A DNA stretch of 64,000 nucleotides from Actibacterium sp. (GTDB lineage Bacteria; Pseudomonadota; Alphaproteobacteria; Rhodobacterales; Rhodobacteraceae), in NCBI GenBank assembly GCA_016278325.1, contig JADQCB010000008.1, forward strand, positions 62,001-126,000, in the 5' to 3' direction. The position numbers were made by a program, and so were the translations under genes. This document shows, piece by piece, positions 34,877 through 46,504 of this stretch. The notes below the pieces were generated by a model that was not told the origin of the DNA, ran no database searches, and was given only the letters and a program-made list of their open reading frames with translations. How positions within the stretch are numbered: the first letter of the stretch is position 1; the number at the start of each line of letters is the position of its first letter.

Positions 34877-36223
34877 ATGTCCAAATCGAATCTCACGCGT
34901 CGCGGTGTGCTCAGGACCGGTGCGGTTGCCGGCGCCGGGCTTGCCATGCCGACGTTCTTCAGCGCCGGATCCGCCTCGGCCTTCGTCAACGATCCGGGCA
35001 ACGGCCCGGTGACCCTGGGCTTCAACGTCCCGCAGACCGGCCCCTATGCCGACGAGGGCGCCGACGAGCTGCGCGCCTATCAGCTGGCCGTGGAACACCT
35101 GAACGGCGGCGGTGACGGCGGCATGCTCAACACCTTCTCGTCGAAGGCGTTGCAGGGCAACGGGATCAACGGCCACAAGGTCGAGTTCGTCACCGGCGAT
35201 ACGCAGACCAAATCGGATGCCGCGCGCGCCTCGGCCCAGTCGATGATCCAGAAGGACGGCGCAATCATGATCACCGGCGGCTCGTCCTCGGGCGTGGCGA
35301 TCGCCGTGCAGGGCCTGTGCCAGGAGGCCGGGGTGATCTTCATGGCCGGGCTGACCCACTCCAACGACACGACCGGCAAGGACAAGAAGGCCAACGGCTT
35401 CCGTCACTTCTTCAACGCCTACCAGTCGGCCGCCGCTCTGGCGCCCGTGCTGGCCAGCCGCTATGGCAAGGACCGCAAGTTCTACATGCTGACGGCGGAC
35501 TATACCTGGGGCTGGACCCAGGCGGCCTCGATGAAGGCGTTCATGGAGGACCAGGGCTGGACCATGGTCGAGGACGTGCGCACCCCGCTGTCTGCGACCG
35601 ATTTCTCGTCCTACATGACGGAGGTTCAGACCTCGGGCGCGGATGTTCTGATCCTCAACCACTACGGCGGCAACATGGTCAACTCGCTGACCAACGCGGT
35701 GCAGTTCGGCCTGAAGGACAAGACCGTCAACGGCAAGCAGTTCGAAATCGTGGTCCCGCTTTATTCGCGCCTGATGGCCGCGGGGGCCGGCGAGGCGGTC
35801 AAGGGCATCCTGGGCTCGACCAACTGGCACTGGTCGTTGCAGGACGAGGGGTCGAAAGCCTTCGTCAAGTCCTTCGGCACCAAATACGGCTTCCCGCCCA
35901 GCCAGGCGGCGCATACCTGCTATGTGCAGACGCTGCTTTACGCAGATGCGGTGACGCGGGCGAACTCGTTCAACCCCTGCGACGTCGTGGCCGCCCTGGA
36001 GGGGTTCGAATTCGACGGCCTGGGCAATGGTCCGACGCTCTATCGTGCCGACGATCACCAGTGCTTCAAGGACGTGCTGGTCGTGCAGGGCAAGCAGAAC
36101 CCCGAAAGCCAGTTCGACCTGCTGGAAGTCGTCGAGAAGACACCGGTCGACAAGGTCATGTACGCGCCGGACAACGAGTTCTTCGCCGGCGGCGACCTGG
36201 GCACCTGCAACCCCGGGGCCTGA
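34877..36223 (+). CDS. Branched-chain amino acid-type ABC transporter substrate-binding protein, Tat-exported
   Basis: A 448-aa periplasmic binding protein of the LivJ/UrtA/FmdD type. A twin-arginine leader (NLTRRGVLRTGAVAGAGLAMPTFFSAGSASA) precedes the mature protein. VTLGFNVPQTGPYADEGADELRAYQLAVEHLN opens the type I binding fold. Although the ORF extends far upstream, the true start has GGGAGGATTAC before the ATG. Four transporter genes and acsA follow. The ligand cannot be read from sequence; members of this class bind amino acids, amides, urea or short organic acids. Confidence 0.9.
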   Translation: MSKSNLTRRGVLRTGAVAGAGLAMPTFFSAGSASAFVNDPGNGPVTLGFNVPQTGPYADEGADELRAYQLAVEHLNGGGDGGMLNTFSSKALQGNGINGHKVEFVTGDTQTKSDAARASAQSMIQKDGAIMITGGSSSGVAIAVQGLCQEAGVIFMAGLTHSNDTTGKDKKANGFRHFFNAYQSAAALAPVLASRYGKDRKFYMLTADYTWGWTQAASMKAFMEDQGWTMVEDVRTPLSATDFSSYMTEVQTSGADVLILNHYGGNMVNSLTNAVQFGLKDKTVNGKQFEIVVPLYSRLMAAGAGEAVKGILGSTNWHWSLQDEGSKAFVKSFGTKYGFPPSQAAHTCYVQTLLYADAVTRANSFNPCDVVAALEGFEFDGLGNGPTLYRADDHQCFKDVLVVQGKQNPESQFDLLEVVEKTPVDKVMYAPDNEFFAGGDLGTCNPGA

Positions 36224-36236
36224 TCGCCTGAACCGA

Positions 36237-36289
36237 AGCCGGTTGCGCCACGCTGCGCGACCGGCTGTTCGCCGGTCGGCATCACCGGC
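36237..36289 (+). promoter_or_regulatory. Intercistronic hairpins between binding protein and permease genes
   Basis: AGCCGGTTGCGC at 36237-36248 pairs with GCGCGACCGGCT at 36255-36266 (12 bp, one G-U pair, 6-base loop). A second stem GCCGGT/ACCGGC lies at 36271-36289, followed after nine bases by a short T run (36299-36303). Such structures after a binding-protein gene commonly reduce read-through or stabilise the upstream message, giving more binding protein than permease. Confidence 0.6.
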
Positions 36290-36331
36290 CGCCGAGCCTT
36301 TTTCCGAACAATCTGACAGGTGTGGGGACCG

Positions 36332-37363
36332 ATGGACGCGATCCTTCTGCAAACCCTCAACGGCCTCGACAAGGGATCGGCCTATGCGCTGATCGCCCTG
36401 GGCCTGACGCTGATCTTCGGCACCCTGGGCGTGGTCAATTTCGCCCATGGCGCGCTGTTCATGGTCGGCGCCTTCTGCGCGGTCACGGTGTCGCGTCTGC
36501 TGACGCTGAGCTATACCGTGATCGACGAGACCCGGACCGATTTCCTGGGCAACCCGATGAAGGTGGATATGCCCTATCTGAAATCGTGGCTCGGCGAAAC
36601 GGTGGGCGGAACCATCATCGACTGGTCCGTGCCGCTGGCCATCCTTTTCACGATCCCGGTGATGCTGGTCTTGGGCTATGCGATGGAGCGCGGCCTGATC
36701 AAGCATTTCTACAAGCGCCCCCATGCCGACCAGATCCTGGTGACATTCGGCCTGGCCATCGTGTTGCAGGAACTCATCAAGCATTATTTCGGCGCGAACC
36801 CGATCCCGACCCCGGCGCCGCCGATGCTGACCGGATCGTTCGATTTCGGCGCGCTTGTCGGGATGGACCCGAACCAGGTGATCTATCCCTATTGGCGGCT
36901 GGTCTATTTCCTGTTTTCCGCGGCGATCATCGGCGCCGTCTTCGCCTTCCTGCAATTCACGACCTTCGGCATGGTGGTGCGCGCGGGCATGGCGGACCGC
37001 GAAACGGTGGGCCTGCTGGGCATCAATATCGACCGCCGCTTTACCATCATGTTCGGGATTGCCGCGGCGGTGGCCGGCCTCGCGGGCACGATGTATGCGC
37101 CGATCATCTCGCCCAATTATCACATGGGAATGGATTTCCTCGTTCTCAGCTTCGTCGTCGTGGTGGTCGGTGGCATGGGGTCATTGCCCGGGGCGGTTCT
37201 GGCAGGCTTCCTGCTGGGCGTGCTCGAAAGCTTTTCCTCGATGAACGAGATCAAGAACATCCTTCCCGGAATCGACCAGATCATCATCTACCTGGTTGCA
37301 ATCGTCATCCTGCTGACCCGGCCGCGCGGCCTGATGGGTCGCAAGGGCGTGATGGAGGAGTAA
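36332..37363 (+). CDS. LivH-type ABC transporter permease
   Basis: A 343-aa inner-membrane permease with about eight helices. [40 protein letters not shown] is the classic LivH N-terminus, and [23 protein letters not shown] the conserved C-terminal EAA-like region. It has an extended periplasmic loop around residues 55-85 ([25 protein letters not shown]), longer than in E. coli LivH. It pairs with the LivM-type subunit encoded 4 bases downstream. Confidence 0.92.
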   Translation: MDAILLQTLNGLDKGSAYALIALGLTLIFGTLGVVNFAHGALFMVGAFCAVTVSRLLTLSYTVIDETRTDFLGNPMKVDMPYLKSWLGETVGGTIIDWSVPLAILFTIPVMLVLGYAMERGLIKHFYKRPHADQILVTFGLAIVLQELIKHYFGANPIPTPAPPMLTGSFDFGALVGMDPNQVIYPYWRLVYFLFSAAIIGAVFAFLQFTTFGMVVRAGMADRETVGLLGINIDRRFTIMFGIAAAVAGLAGTMYAPIISPNYHMGMDFLVLSFVVVVVGGMGSLPGAVLAGFLLGVLESFSSMNEIKNILPGIDQIIIYLVAIVILLTRPRGLMGRKGVMEE

Positions 37364-37367
37364 CTCA

Positions 37368-38597
37368 ATGCTCGGCCTCGAAAAGAAGGATGCAACCCTG
37401 TTGCTGGTCGTGATCGCGCTGGCACTGGCCGCGCCGATCCTGCTCAATCCGTTTCCGACCGAAAGCGCGATGGCGCAGTTCAACGCCGGTTATCCCGACC
37501 TGATGCAGAAATTCGCGATCTACGGGATCTTCGCCATCGGCTTCAACATCCTGTTCGGCCTGACCGGCTATCTCTCGTTCGGGCACGCGGCCTTTCTGGG
37601 GGTGGGCAGCTATTCGGCGGTCTGGATGTTCAAGCTGCTCAGCATGAACGTGATCCCCGCGCTGGTTCTGGCGGTGCTCGTGTCGAGCCTGTTCGCGCTG
37701 GTGATCGGCTATATCTCGCTTCGCCGGTCGGGAATCTACTTCTCGATCCTGACGCTGGCCTTCGCACAGATGAGCTTCAACCTGGCCTATTCGGTGCTCA
37801 CCCCGATCACCAATGGCGAAACCGGCCTGCAACTGAGCCTGGACGACCCGCGCATCCTGGGCATCAGCCAGACCGCGGATGGCGGCATCCCGCTGACCAG
37901 CCTGTTCGGGCTGGCGATGCGCGACAGCGTGGCCGTGAAGCTTGGCGGCTGGAGCTTCGAGTTCAGCGTCGGCTATTACGTTTGCGCGATCCTGATGCTG
38001 GTGTGCTTCTACCTGGCGATGCGGATCTTCCGCTCGCCCTTCGGGCTGATGCTGCGCGCGGTCAAGACCAACCAGACGCGGCTGAACTATACCGGGCTGA
38101 ATTCGCGCCCCTACACGCTGGCCGCATTCGTGATCTCGGGCATGTATGCCGGGCTTGCCGGCGGGTTGCTGGCCGCGATGGACCCGCTGGCCGGCGCCGA
38201 GCGGATGCAGTGGACCGCCTCGGGCGAGGTGGTGCTGATGACCATCCTGGGCGGCGCGGGCACCCTGTTCGGGCCGGTTCTGGGGGCCGGATTCATCAAG
38301 TATTTCGAGAACATCTTCTCGAAGATCAACGACTCGGTGCTGCAGAACTGGTTCGGGTTCCTGCCCGACGGAGTCGAGAACGTGGTCCTGTGGGTGGTGG
38401 AACATTTCGTCGGCCCCGGCTGGCACCTGACCCTGGGCCTGTTGTTCATGCTGGTGGTGATCTTCCTGCCGGGCGGCCTGATGGAAGGCGGCCAGCGCAT
38501 TGCCGGACTGCTGCGCGGCAAGCGCAAAAGCGGCGGCGACGGCGGCGGTGACGATCCCGAATATCACCCAGGCCAAACGCCCCATGTGGCCGAGTGA
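37368..38597 (+). CDS. LivM-type ABC transporter permease
   Basis: A 409-aa permease with nine or more helices, second membrane subunit of the transporter. [39 protein letters not shown] is the LivM signature, and [29 protein letters not shown] the conserved loop that contacts the ATPases. The C-terminal tail ([20 protein letters not shown]) is hydrophilic. It starts 5 bases after the LivH-type stop region, with GGAGGAG inside the preceding gene serving as ribosome-binding site. Confidence 0.92.
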   Translation: MLGLEKKDATLLLVVIALALAAPILLNPFPTESAMAQFNAGYPDLMQKFAIYGIFAIGFNILFGLTGYLSFGHAAFLGVGSYSAVWMFKLLSMNVIPALVLAVLVSSLFALVIGYISLRRSGIYFSILTLAFAQMSFNLAYSVLTPITNGETGLQLSLDDPRILGISQTADGGIPLTSLFGLAMRDSVAVKLGGWSFEFSVGYYVCAILMLVCFYLAMRIFRSPFGLMLRAVKTNQTRLNYTGLNSRPYTLAAFVISGMYAGLAGGLLAAMDPLAGAERMQWTASGEVVLMTILGGAGTLFGPVLGAGFIKYFENIFSKINDSVLQNWFGFLPDGVENVVLWVVEHFVGPGWHLTLGLLFMLVVIFLPGGLMEGGQRIAGLLRGKRKSGGDGGGDDPEYHPGQTPHVAE

Positions 38598-38609
38598 GGA
38601 GACGGAGCG

Positions 38610-39365
38610 ATGGGAATCCTTGAAGTCAAGGGCGTGAACAAGCGCTTCGGCGGCCTGCAGGCGTTGGGAGACGTGAACCTGAGCGTGACCGAAAACAGCG
38701 TCCACGCGATCATCGGGCCGAACGGGGCGGGCAAGTCCACGCTGCTGAACTGCCTGGTGGGCAAGCTGATCCCCGACACCGGGTCGGTCATGTTCAACGG
38801 CCAGTCGGTTCTGGGCCGAAAACCGCACGAGATCAACCAGATGGGGATCAGCCGCGTGTTCCAGACACCGGAAATCTTCGGTGACCTCACGGTGCTGGAA
38901 AACGTGCTGATCCCATGTTTCGCGCGGCGCGATGGTGCCTTCAGCATGCACGCCTTCGAGACCGTCGGACAGGAGAGGGACATGCTCGACGAGGCGATGC
39001 AGATGCTCGAAGACATGAACATGGCCGACAAGCGGGACATGCACGCCGCCTCGATGTCGCGCGGCGACAAGCGCCGGCTGGAAATGGCGATGTGCCTGGT
39101 GCAGCAACCCAGGCTGCTGCTGCTGGACGAGCCGACGGCGGGCATGTCCCGCGCCGACACCAACAACACCATCGAGCTTCTCAAGCAGATCAAGGGCAAG
39201 CGCGACATCACCATGGCGATCATCGAACATGACATGCATGTCGTGTTCAGCCTGGCCGACCGGATCACGGTTCTGGCTCAGGGCAGCCCGCTGGTCGAGG
39301 ATACGCCGGAAAACATCAAGGGCCATCCCAAGGTTCGGGAAGCCTATCTGGGCGAAAGCGCATAA
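38610..39365 (+). CDS. LivG-type ABC transporter ATPase
   Basis: A 251-aa ATPase. Walker A is [12 protein letters not shown], the signature region is ASMSRGDKRRLEMAMCL (a variant of LSGGE, with SRGDK), Walker B is PRLLLLDEPTAGMS, and the switch His is in MAIIEHDMHVVF. The variant signature SMSRGDKRR is common in the LivG subgroup of alphaproteobacteria. It forms a heterodimer with the LivF-type ATPase that follows. Confidence 0.92.
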   Translation: MGILEVKGVNKRFGGLQALGDVNLSVTENSVHAIIGPNGAGKSTLLNCLVGKLIPDTGSVMFNGQSVLGRKPHEINQMGISRVFQTPEIFGDLTVLENVLIPCFARRDGAFSMHAFETVGQERDMLDEAMQMLEDMNMADKRDMHAASMSRGDKRRLEMAMCLVQQPRLLLLDEPTAGMSRADTNNTIELLKQIKGKRDITMAIIEHDMHVVFSLADRITVLAQGSPLVEDTPENIKGHPKVREAYLGESA

Positions 39366-39377
39366 GGAGGCTTCGAA

Positions 39378-40133
39378 ATGAACGTCAAACCCGACTTTTC
39401 GAAACACGCCAACCAGGCAGCCACCGCCCCGGCCTTCCTGTCGGTCTGGGATGTTCACGCCTATTACGGCGAAAGCTATATCGTGCAGGGCGTCAATTTC
39501 AACGTGCACGAGGGCGAGATCATGGCGCTGCTGGGGCGCAACGGGGCCGGCAAGACTTCGACCCTGCGCACCATCGCCCGTCTGGCCAACCCGCAGCTCA
39601 CGCATGGGGAGATCTGGCTCGACCACCAGCCGCTGCACGGCATGCAGGCGCACCAGGCCGCGCAGGCCGGTATCGGCCTTGTGCCCGAGGATCGGCGCAT
39701 CATCGCCGGGCTGACCGTCGAGGAGAATCTCAAGCTGGCGCAGATCATGCCCCCGGTGGGCTGGTCCGTCGAACGCCTGTTCGAACTGTTCCCGCGGCTT
39801 GGCGAACGGCGCTGGCAGGAAGGCGTGACCCTGTCGGGCGGCGAACAGCAGATGCTGGCGATCGCCCGCGCACTGGCGCGCGACATCAAGGTCCTGTTGC
39901 TGGACGAACCCTATGAGGGGCTGGCCCCGGTCATCGTGGACGAGATCGAAAAGACCCTGACGCTTATCAAGGAACAGGGCATTACCACCGTGATCGTGGA
40001 ACAGAACGTGCAGCGTGCGCTGCAACTGGCCGACCGGGCCGTGATCCTGGATTCCGGCCAGATCGTGTTCGACGGGACCGCGGCCGAAGTGCTTGAAAAC
40101 GAAAGCCTGCGGGCCGAATATCTGGCCATCTGA
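39378..40133 (+). CDS. LivF-type ABC transporter ATPase
   Basis: A 251-aa ATPase. Walker A is GRNGAGKTSTLR, the signature VTLSGGEQQMLAIARAL, Walker B IKVLLLDEPYEGLAP, and the closing region is TTVIVEQNVQRALQLADRAVIL. The N-terminal 25 residues before the core (KPDFSKHANQAATAPAFLS) are longer than in E. coli LivF. AGGAGG precedes the ATG. acsA follows after a 73-base gap. Confidence 0.92.
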   Translation: MNVKPDFSKHANQAATAPAFLSVWDVHAYYGESYIVQGVNFNVHEGEIMALLGRNGAGKTSTLRTIARLANPQLTHGEIWLDHQPLHGMQAHQAAQAGIGLVPEDRRIIAGLTVEENLKLAQIMPPVGWSVERLFELFPRLGERRWQEGVTLSGGEQQMLAIARALARDIKVLLLDEPYEGLAPVIVDEIEKTLTLIKEQGITTVIVEQNVQRALQLADRAVILDSGQIVFDGTAAEVLENESLRAEYLAI

Positions 40134-40206
40134 CCGACGCGTCACACCGGCAAGTGCCCGTCCGCCAGGGGCGCGACGAGAGGCTTCAAGATGATGGAAG
40201 GGACCC

Positions 40207-42156
<1,950 letters not shown>

Positions 42157-42165
42157 CAGGAACTG

Positions 42166-42201
42166 ATCCGGGGCCGGCGGTGCCGTCCGCCCGCCCCGGA
42201 T
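42166..42201. terminator. Long hairpin between convergent acsA and lactonase genes
   Basis: ATCCGGGGC (42166-42174) pairs exactly with GCCCCGGAT (42193-42201). Inside the loop GGCGG and CCGCC pair again across a C-C mismatch, giving about 14 bp in total around TGCCGT. It lies 10 bases after the acsA stop and 37 before the end of the convergent gene. There is no T-tract, so the efficiency as an intrinsic terminator is uncertain. Confidence 0.6.
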
Positions 42202-42237
42202 GACGAATGCAGGGGCCGCGCCGGCGCTGGCCGGTCC

Positions 42238-43173
42238 TTACGCCGCGCCCCGTCCGCGGGTCCAGGGCTCGGCCCCTTTCACATCGACGAAGACACGATA
42301 GACCGAGCTTGTCGCGGTGATGAACATCCGCTGCCCGTCCGCCCCGCCGAAACAGAGATTCGCCACCGTCTCGGGCACGAGGATCTTGCCCAGCAGGGTT
42401 CCATGCGCGTCGAAGCAATGCACCCCGTCGCCGGCCGAAGACCACAGGTTGCCCTGCATGTCGGTGCGCATGCCGTCCGGCAGGCCGTTGTCGATCTCGG
42501 CGAAAACGCCGACATCGGTCACGCCCGCGCCGTCCACGTCGAATTGCCGGATGATCGCGGGCACGGAATCGTCGTGGCTGGAGCCGCTTTCGGCGACATA
42601 GAGCCGCCGCTCGTCGGGTGAAAAGCACAGCCCGTTCGGCTGGACGAAATCGCCGATCACCGGCACGACCGCGCCGCTTTGCGGATCAATGCGAAAGACG
42701 TGCCGCGCCGCCTGTTCCGGACGGGCGCGAACCCCCTCGAAATTCGACAAGATTCCATAGGTCGGATCGGTGAACCAGATCGCGCCGTCGGAACTGACCA
42801 CCACGTCGTTGGGGGAATTCAGGCGGCGGCCATCATGTTCGGCAGCCAGCACCGTCAACGTGCCGTCGATCTCGGTGCGGACGACATCGCGCGCGCCATG
42901 CCGGCAGCCGATCAGCCGGCCTTGACGGTCCCGTGTATTGCCATTGTTGAACCCCGAGCCTGCGCGGAAAACGCTGACACCATCGCCCTGGGACCATCGC
43001 AGGATGCGCTGCGAGGGGATGTCGGAAAACAGCAGGCAGTCGCGGTCGCCGAACCATACCGGCCCCTCGGTCCAGGTAAAGCCGGTGGCGATCTGTTCCA
43101 GCTGCGACATCGGGTGGACAAGCCGGGCAAAGCGGTCGTCGTGAATCTCCAGATGGGGCGGGGTCTTGATCAT
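42238..43173 (-). CDS. SMP-30/gluconolactonase family lactonase
   Basis: A 311-aa six-bladed beta-propeller of the SMP-30/LRE-like family. Metal ligands are visible: E36 in WTEGPVW, the Asn in LNSPNDVVV and the Asp in GLPDGMRTD. These enzymes hydrolyse sugar-1,4- or 1,5-lactones to aldonic acids. It overlaps the upstream permease gene by ATGA and is the last gene of the sugar ABC operon, so the likely substrate is the lactone of the imported sugar after oxidation. The identity of that sugar is inferred below from the KDGal genes. Confidence 0.9.
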   Translation of the reverse strand: MIKTPPHLEIHDDRFARLVHPMSQLEQIATGFTWTEGPVWFGDRDCLLFSDIPSQRILRWSQGDGVSVFRAGSGFNNGNTRDRQGRLIGCRHGARDVVRTEIDGTLTVLAAEHDGRRLNSPNDVVVSSDGAIWFTDPTYGILSNFEGVRARPEQAARHVFRIDPQSGAVVPVIGDFVQPNGLCFSPDERRLYVAESGSSHDDSVPAIIRQFDVDGAGVTDVGVFAEIDNGLPDGMRTDMQGNLWSSAGDGVHCFDAHGTLLGKILVPETVANLCFGGADGQRMFITATSSVYRVFVDVKGAEPWTRGRGAA

Positions 43174-44108
43174 TTTCTGGCCCTTTTCGTGCTGGCGGCA
43201 ATCACGATGCCGATGATGATGAGACCGGTCAGAACCATGCGCACCCCGGCCCCGGCGCCGTAGGAGTTGAGCATCGAGACCACCAGGAACATGAACAGCG
43301 CGGCGCCCCATACCCCGGGCACGTTCGACAGTCCTCCGGCGATCGAGGTGCCGCCGATCACGACCACGGCAATCGACATCAGAAGGTAATCCTGCCCCAT
43401 GTTCAGTGCCGCGCCGCCGGAAAAGCTGGCCAGCAGATAGCCGGCGACCGAGGCAAGGACCGTGACCGTGACATAGGCGCTGGCGCGCACCGTCTCGACC
43501 GGGACACCGGCCAGCCGCGCGGCGCGCAGATTCTGCCCCGAGGCCAGAAGCCAGCGGCCCCAGACCGAGCGTTCCAGCGCGATCCAGACGACAATCGCCA
43601 GGGCCAGCCCGACAAGCGCCACGTTCGGCACGCCCAGGACGCGGCCGGTGGCGAAATCGGCCAGCCCGGCAGGCGGTTTGATGCGCAGGCCCCGGTTCGA
43701 CCAGATCGCGATCGACTGGTAAACCAGCGACGCGGCGAGGGTCGCCACGATCGGCGGCAGGCGCAGCGCGTAGATCAGCGCGAAATTTGCCGCCCCCGTG
43801 CCCAGCCCGACAAGGACCGCCACGCCGAGCCCCAGCATCGCCGTGCCCGGCTCGCTGCCCATCGCCTTCAGCGCCAGCGTGCCCGACAATGTCATCACCG
43901 CCGGGATCGACAGGTCCACATTTCCGGGGCCCAGCGTGATCACGATCATCTGGCCCAGCCCGACAATCGCCGCGAATGCCCCGAAGCTGAGCGCGGCATA
44001 GGCCAGGGCGCCGGCGCCGCTGCCATCGGTCAGCGCGGACGTGATCGCGAAGGTCAGCGCGGCGGCCAGCCAGGACCAGCTCCAGGGGCGCGAGATGATT
44101 TTTTCCAT
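43170..44108 (-). CDS. Sugar ABC transporter permease (RbsC-type), second
   Basis: A 312-aa permease with eight or more helices. IVGLGQMIVITLGPGNVDLSIPAVMTLSGTLA and RLPPIVATLAASLVYQSIAIWSNRG are the RbsC/BPD_transp_2 hallmarks, and VVVIGGTSIAGGLSNVPGVWGAALFMFLVVSMLNSYG the conserved C-terminal part. The start MEKIISRPW follows a short gap after the first permease. The pair of permeases suggests a heterodimeric channel. Confidence 0.9.
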   Translation of the reverse strand: MEKIISRPWSWSWLAAALTFAITSALTDGSGAGALAYAALSFGAFAAIVGLGQMIVITLGPGNVDLSIPAVMTLSGTLALKAMGSEPGTAMLGLGVAVLVGLGTGAANFALIYALRLPPIVATLAASLVYQSIAIWSNRGLRIKPPAGLADFATGRVLGVPNVALVGLALAIVVWIALERSVWGRWLLASGQNLRAARLAGVPVETVRASAYVTVTVLASVAGYLLASFSGGAALNMGQDYLLMSIAVVVIGGTSIAGGLSNVPGVWGAALFMFLVVSMLNSYGAGAGVRMVLTGLIIIGIVIAASTKRARK

Positions 44109-44119
44109 GTCCGGCCCCC

Positions 44120-45055
44120 TCACCCGGTTGCGTTTTCGCGGCGTGCGAATATCAGCCGCGCGGTCAGGACCAGGATCAGGATCGCCCCCTGCGCGCCGAT
44201 CTGCCAATCCGGCGACAGCCGCATGAAGCTCAGGAACGAGGCGGCCAGCGCCAGCGTCAGCGCACCGATCACCGCGCCGACCGGGCTGACCTTGCCGCCG
44301 ATGAACTCTCCGCCGCCTAGGATCACGCCTGCGATCGACAGCAGCGTATAGCGCAGCGCGATATTGGCATCGGCCGAGGTGGTCAGCCCCACCAGCGCCA
44401 TGCCCGACAACACCCCGAACAGGCCCGACAGCCCATAAGCCAGCGCCTTGAGCCGCACCACCGACCAGCCGGCGCGGGCGACCGAGCGGGCATTGCCGCC
44501 GACCCCGCGCAGAACCGTTCCGATGCCCGAGCGGATGATGAGGAAATGCGTCACAAGCGCGATCAGGATCGAGGCGACCACCGCCATCGGCATCAGCGGC
44601 GGCTTCACCGTCATCAGCGCGCGCAGCCAGCCGGGGCTCGTGCCCCCCGGCGAGGGCAGGACGAACAGCGCCAGCCCGCCCCAGACGAAAGACATACCCA
44701 GCGTCACCACGATGGCCGGCAGATCCAGCGCATGGATCACCGCGCCCATGCCCGCATAGGTCAGGATCAGCGCCGCCAGGATCAGCACGCCCAGCAATGG
44801 CGAATCGTTCAGGAAGGTGGCCGTCACGCAGGCCACCAGGCTGACGAATGTGCCCAGCGACAGATCGATGTCATTGACCATCATGATCATCATCTGCGCC
44901 ACCGTGGCCAGCGCGATGGGAACCGCGAGGTTGAACAGCAGGTTGATGCCGAAATAGCTCATGGCGCGGGGCTGCATGTAGAAGGTCGCGGCCAGCAACA
45001 CCGCCAGAGAGAAGACCGGCAACAGGATTCGATGGCGCGAAAGAAACTGCCCCAT
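44120..45055 (-). CDS. Sugar ABC transporter permease (RbsC-type), first
   Basis: A 311-aa permease of the same family, with FNLAVPIALATVAQMMIMMVNDIDLSLGTFVSLVACVTATFL and DLPAIVVTLGMSFVWGGLALFVL. It shares about the same helix layout as the neighbouring permease but not its sequence, so the two are ancient paralogues rather than a recent duplication. It starts 3 bases after the ATPase stop. Confidence 0.9.
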   Translation of the reverse strand: MGQFLSRHRILLPVFSLAVLLAATFYMQPRAMSYFGINLLFNLAVPIALATVAQMMIMMVNDIDLSLGTFVSLVACVTATFLNDSPLLGVLILAALILTYAGMGAVIHALDLPAIVVTLGMSFVWGGLALFVLPSPGGTSPGWLRALMTVKPPLMPMAVVASILIALVTHFLIIRSGIGTVLRGVGGNARSVARAGWSVVRLKALAYGLSGLFGVLSGMALVGLTTSADANIALRYTLLSIAGVILGGGEFIGGKVSPVGAVIGALTLALAASFLSFMRLSPDWQIGAQGAILILVLTARLIFARRENATG

Positions 45056-45058
45056 GGC

Positions 45059-46498
45059 TCAGGCCTCCTGCATTTCGAATGACGCTTCGAGGATACGCTC
45101 CTCGGTCAGCTCCGCGCCGGTCAGCTCGGCCGAGATCCGGCCGTTTCGGAAAACGAAGACGCGGTCGCATTGGCACACCTCCTCGGTCTCGGTGGAATAC
45201 CACAGGAAGGTGCGGCCGCTGGCCGCCTCGGCCCGGATCATGGCATAGACATCCTGCTTGGTCCCCACATCGACACCGCGCATCGGATCGTCCATCACCA
45301 CCACCGGCGCGCTTGATGCCAGCGCCCGGGCGAACAGCACTTTCTGCTGGTTGCCGCCCGACAGCGACAGTACGGGATTGTTCATGTCGTCGGTCCGGAT
45401 GCCGATGCGGCGTTTCCATTTCTCGGCATTGCGCGTTTCCACCTCGCGATCCACCAGCCCCCATTTCGCCGTCTCCGACAGGATCGAGATCGAGGCATTG
45501 CGCAGAATCGACCACAGCGGCAGGATACCGTCGCGGGTCCGGTCACCGGCGACGAAGACCATCTGAGGCCGACCCGTCGCCCGCCATGACGATGTCGTCC
45601 CGAGATAGAGCTGCGCCAGCGCCCTGGCCTGGCCATGGCCGGCGAGCCCGGAAAGCCCGACAACCTCGCCCCGGCGGGCCGAAAGGCCCTGCGGCGTATG
45701 AACCACCTCTTCGCCGAGGCTGCGGGTCTGATCGCCGCGCTCATGCGTCGCGTCACCCGCGACATGGCCCATCGCATCGACCAGCCCCTGCCGGGTGAAA
45801 TCGGGCGCGGCGCGGTCGGCAACCACCTTGCCGTCCTTCATCACCAGGATCCGCGAGGCCACGGCAAAGATCTCGCCCAGCATGTGGGAAATGAAGATCA
45901 CCGCGCCGCCCCCTTCGCAGAACCGCCGGATATGCGCCATCAGCTGCTCGGCGATCCCGGCATCGAGCGACGATGTCGGCTCGTCGAGAATGACCAGCCG
46001 GGCCTCGGCGCCCCGGTCGGCAAAGCCGATCGCGATCTCGACCATCTGCCGCTCGGCGATGCTGAGTATGTCGACCGTGGCATCGGCCTCGATGCCATGG
46101 CCGGGAAAGACGGCATCCAGGCTCTGGCCGATCTCGGCGCGCGCGGCGCGGCGCCAGCCCGGCCCCTTGAGCGCGGCGTGCGAGATGCGAAGGTTCTCGG
46201 CCACCGTCAGGTTCGGGCAAAGCGAAAGTTCCTGGAACACAGAGCGCACCCCGGCCGACAGGGCCGCCGCCGCCCCCGAGGCCGGAAAGGCCACCGCCCC
46301 CGCCGTCGGGGCCACGCCCCCGTTGACCACGTTGACCAGCGTGGACTTTCCCGCGCCGTTATGTCCCACGAGGCCAAGGCATTCACCCGGCCGGATTTCA
46401 AGGTCGACACCGTCGAGCGCCCTGACCGCGCCGAAATGCTTGGCGACATCGGTCAGGGCGACGATCGGCGCGTCTTGTTCAAACGCGCTCTGCTGCAT
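45059..46498 (-). CDS. Sugar ABC transporter ATP-binding protein (RbsA/MglA-type)
   Basis: A 479-aa protein with two fused ATPase domains. The first has Walker [13 protein letters not shown], signature [17 protein letters not shown] and Walker [15 protein letters not shown]. The second has a degenerate Walker A ([20 protein letters not shown]), an intact signature [18 protein letters not shown] and Walker [21 protein letters not shown]. One degenerate site is normal for RbsA/MglA/AraG proteins. It powers the two permeases downstream. Confidence 0.92.
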   Translation of the reverse strand: MQQSAFEQDAPIVALTDVAKHFGAVRALDGVDLEIRPGECLGLVGHNGAGKSTLVNVVNGGVAPTAGAVAFPASGAAAALSAGVRSVFQELSLCPNLTVAENLRISHAALKGPGWRRAARAEIGQSLDAVFPGHGIEADATVDILSIAERQMVEIAIGFADRGAEARLVILDEPTSSLDAGIAEQLMAHIRRFCEGGGAVIFISHMLGEIFAVASRILVMKDGKVVADRAAPDFTRQGLVDAMGHVAGDATHERGDQTRSLGEEVVHTPQGLSARRGEVVGLSGLAGHGQARALAQLYLGTTSSWRATGRPQMVFVAGDRTRDGILPLWSILRNASISILSETAKWGLVDREVETRNAEKWKRRIGIRTDDMNNPVLSLSGGNQQKVLFARALASSAPVVVMDDPMRGVDVGTKQDVYAMIRAEAASGRTFLWYSTETEEVCQCDRVFVFRNGRISAELTGAELTEERILEASFEMQEA

Positions 46499-46504
46499 TT
46501 GCGA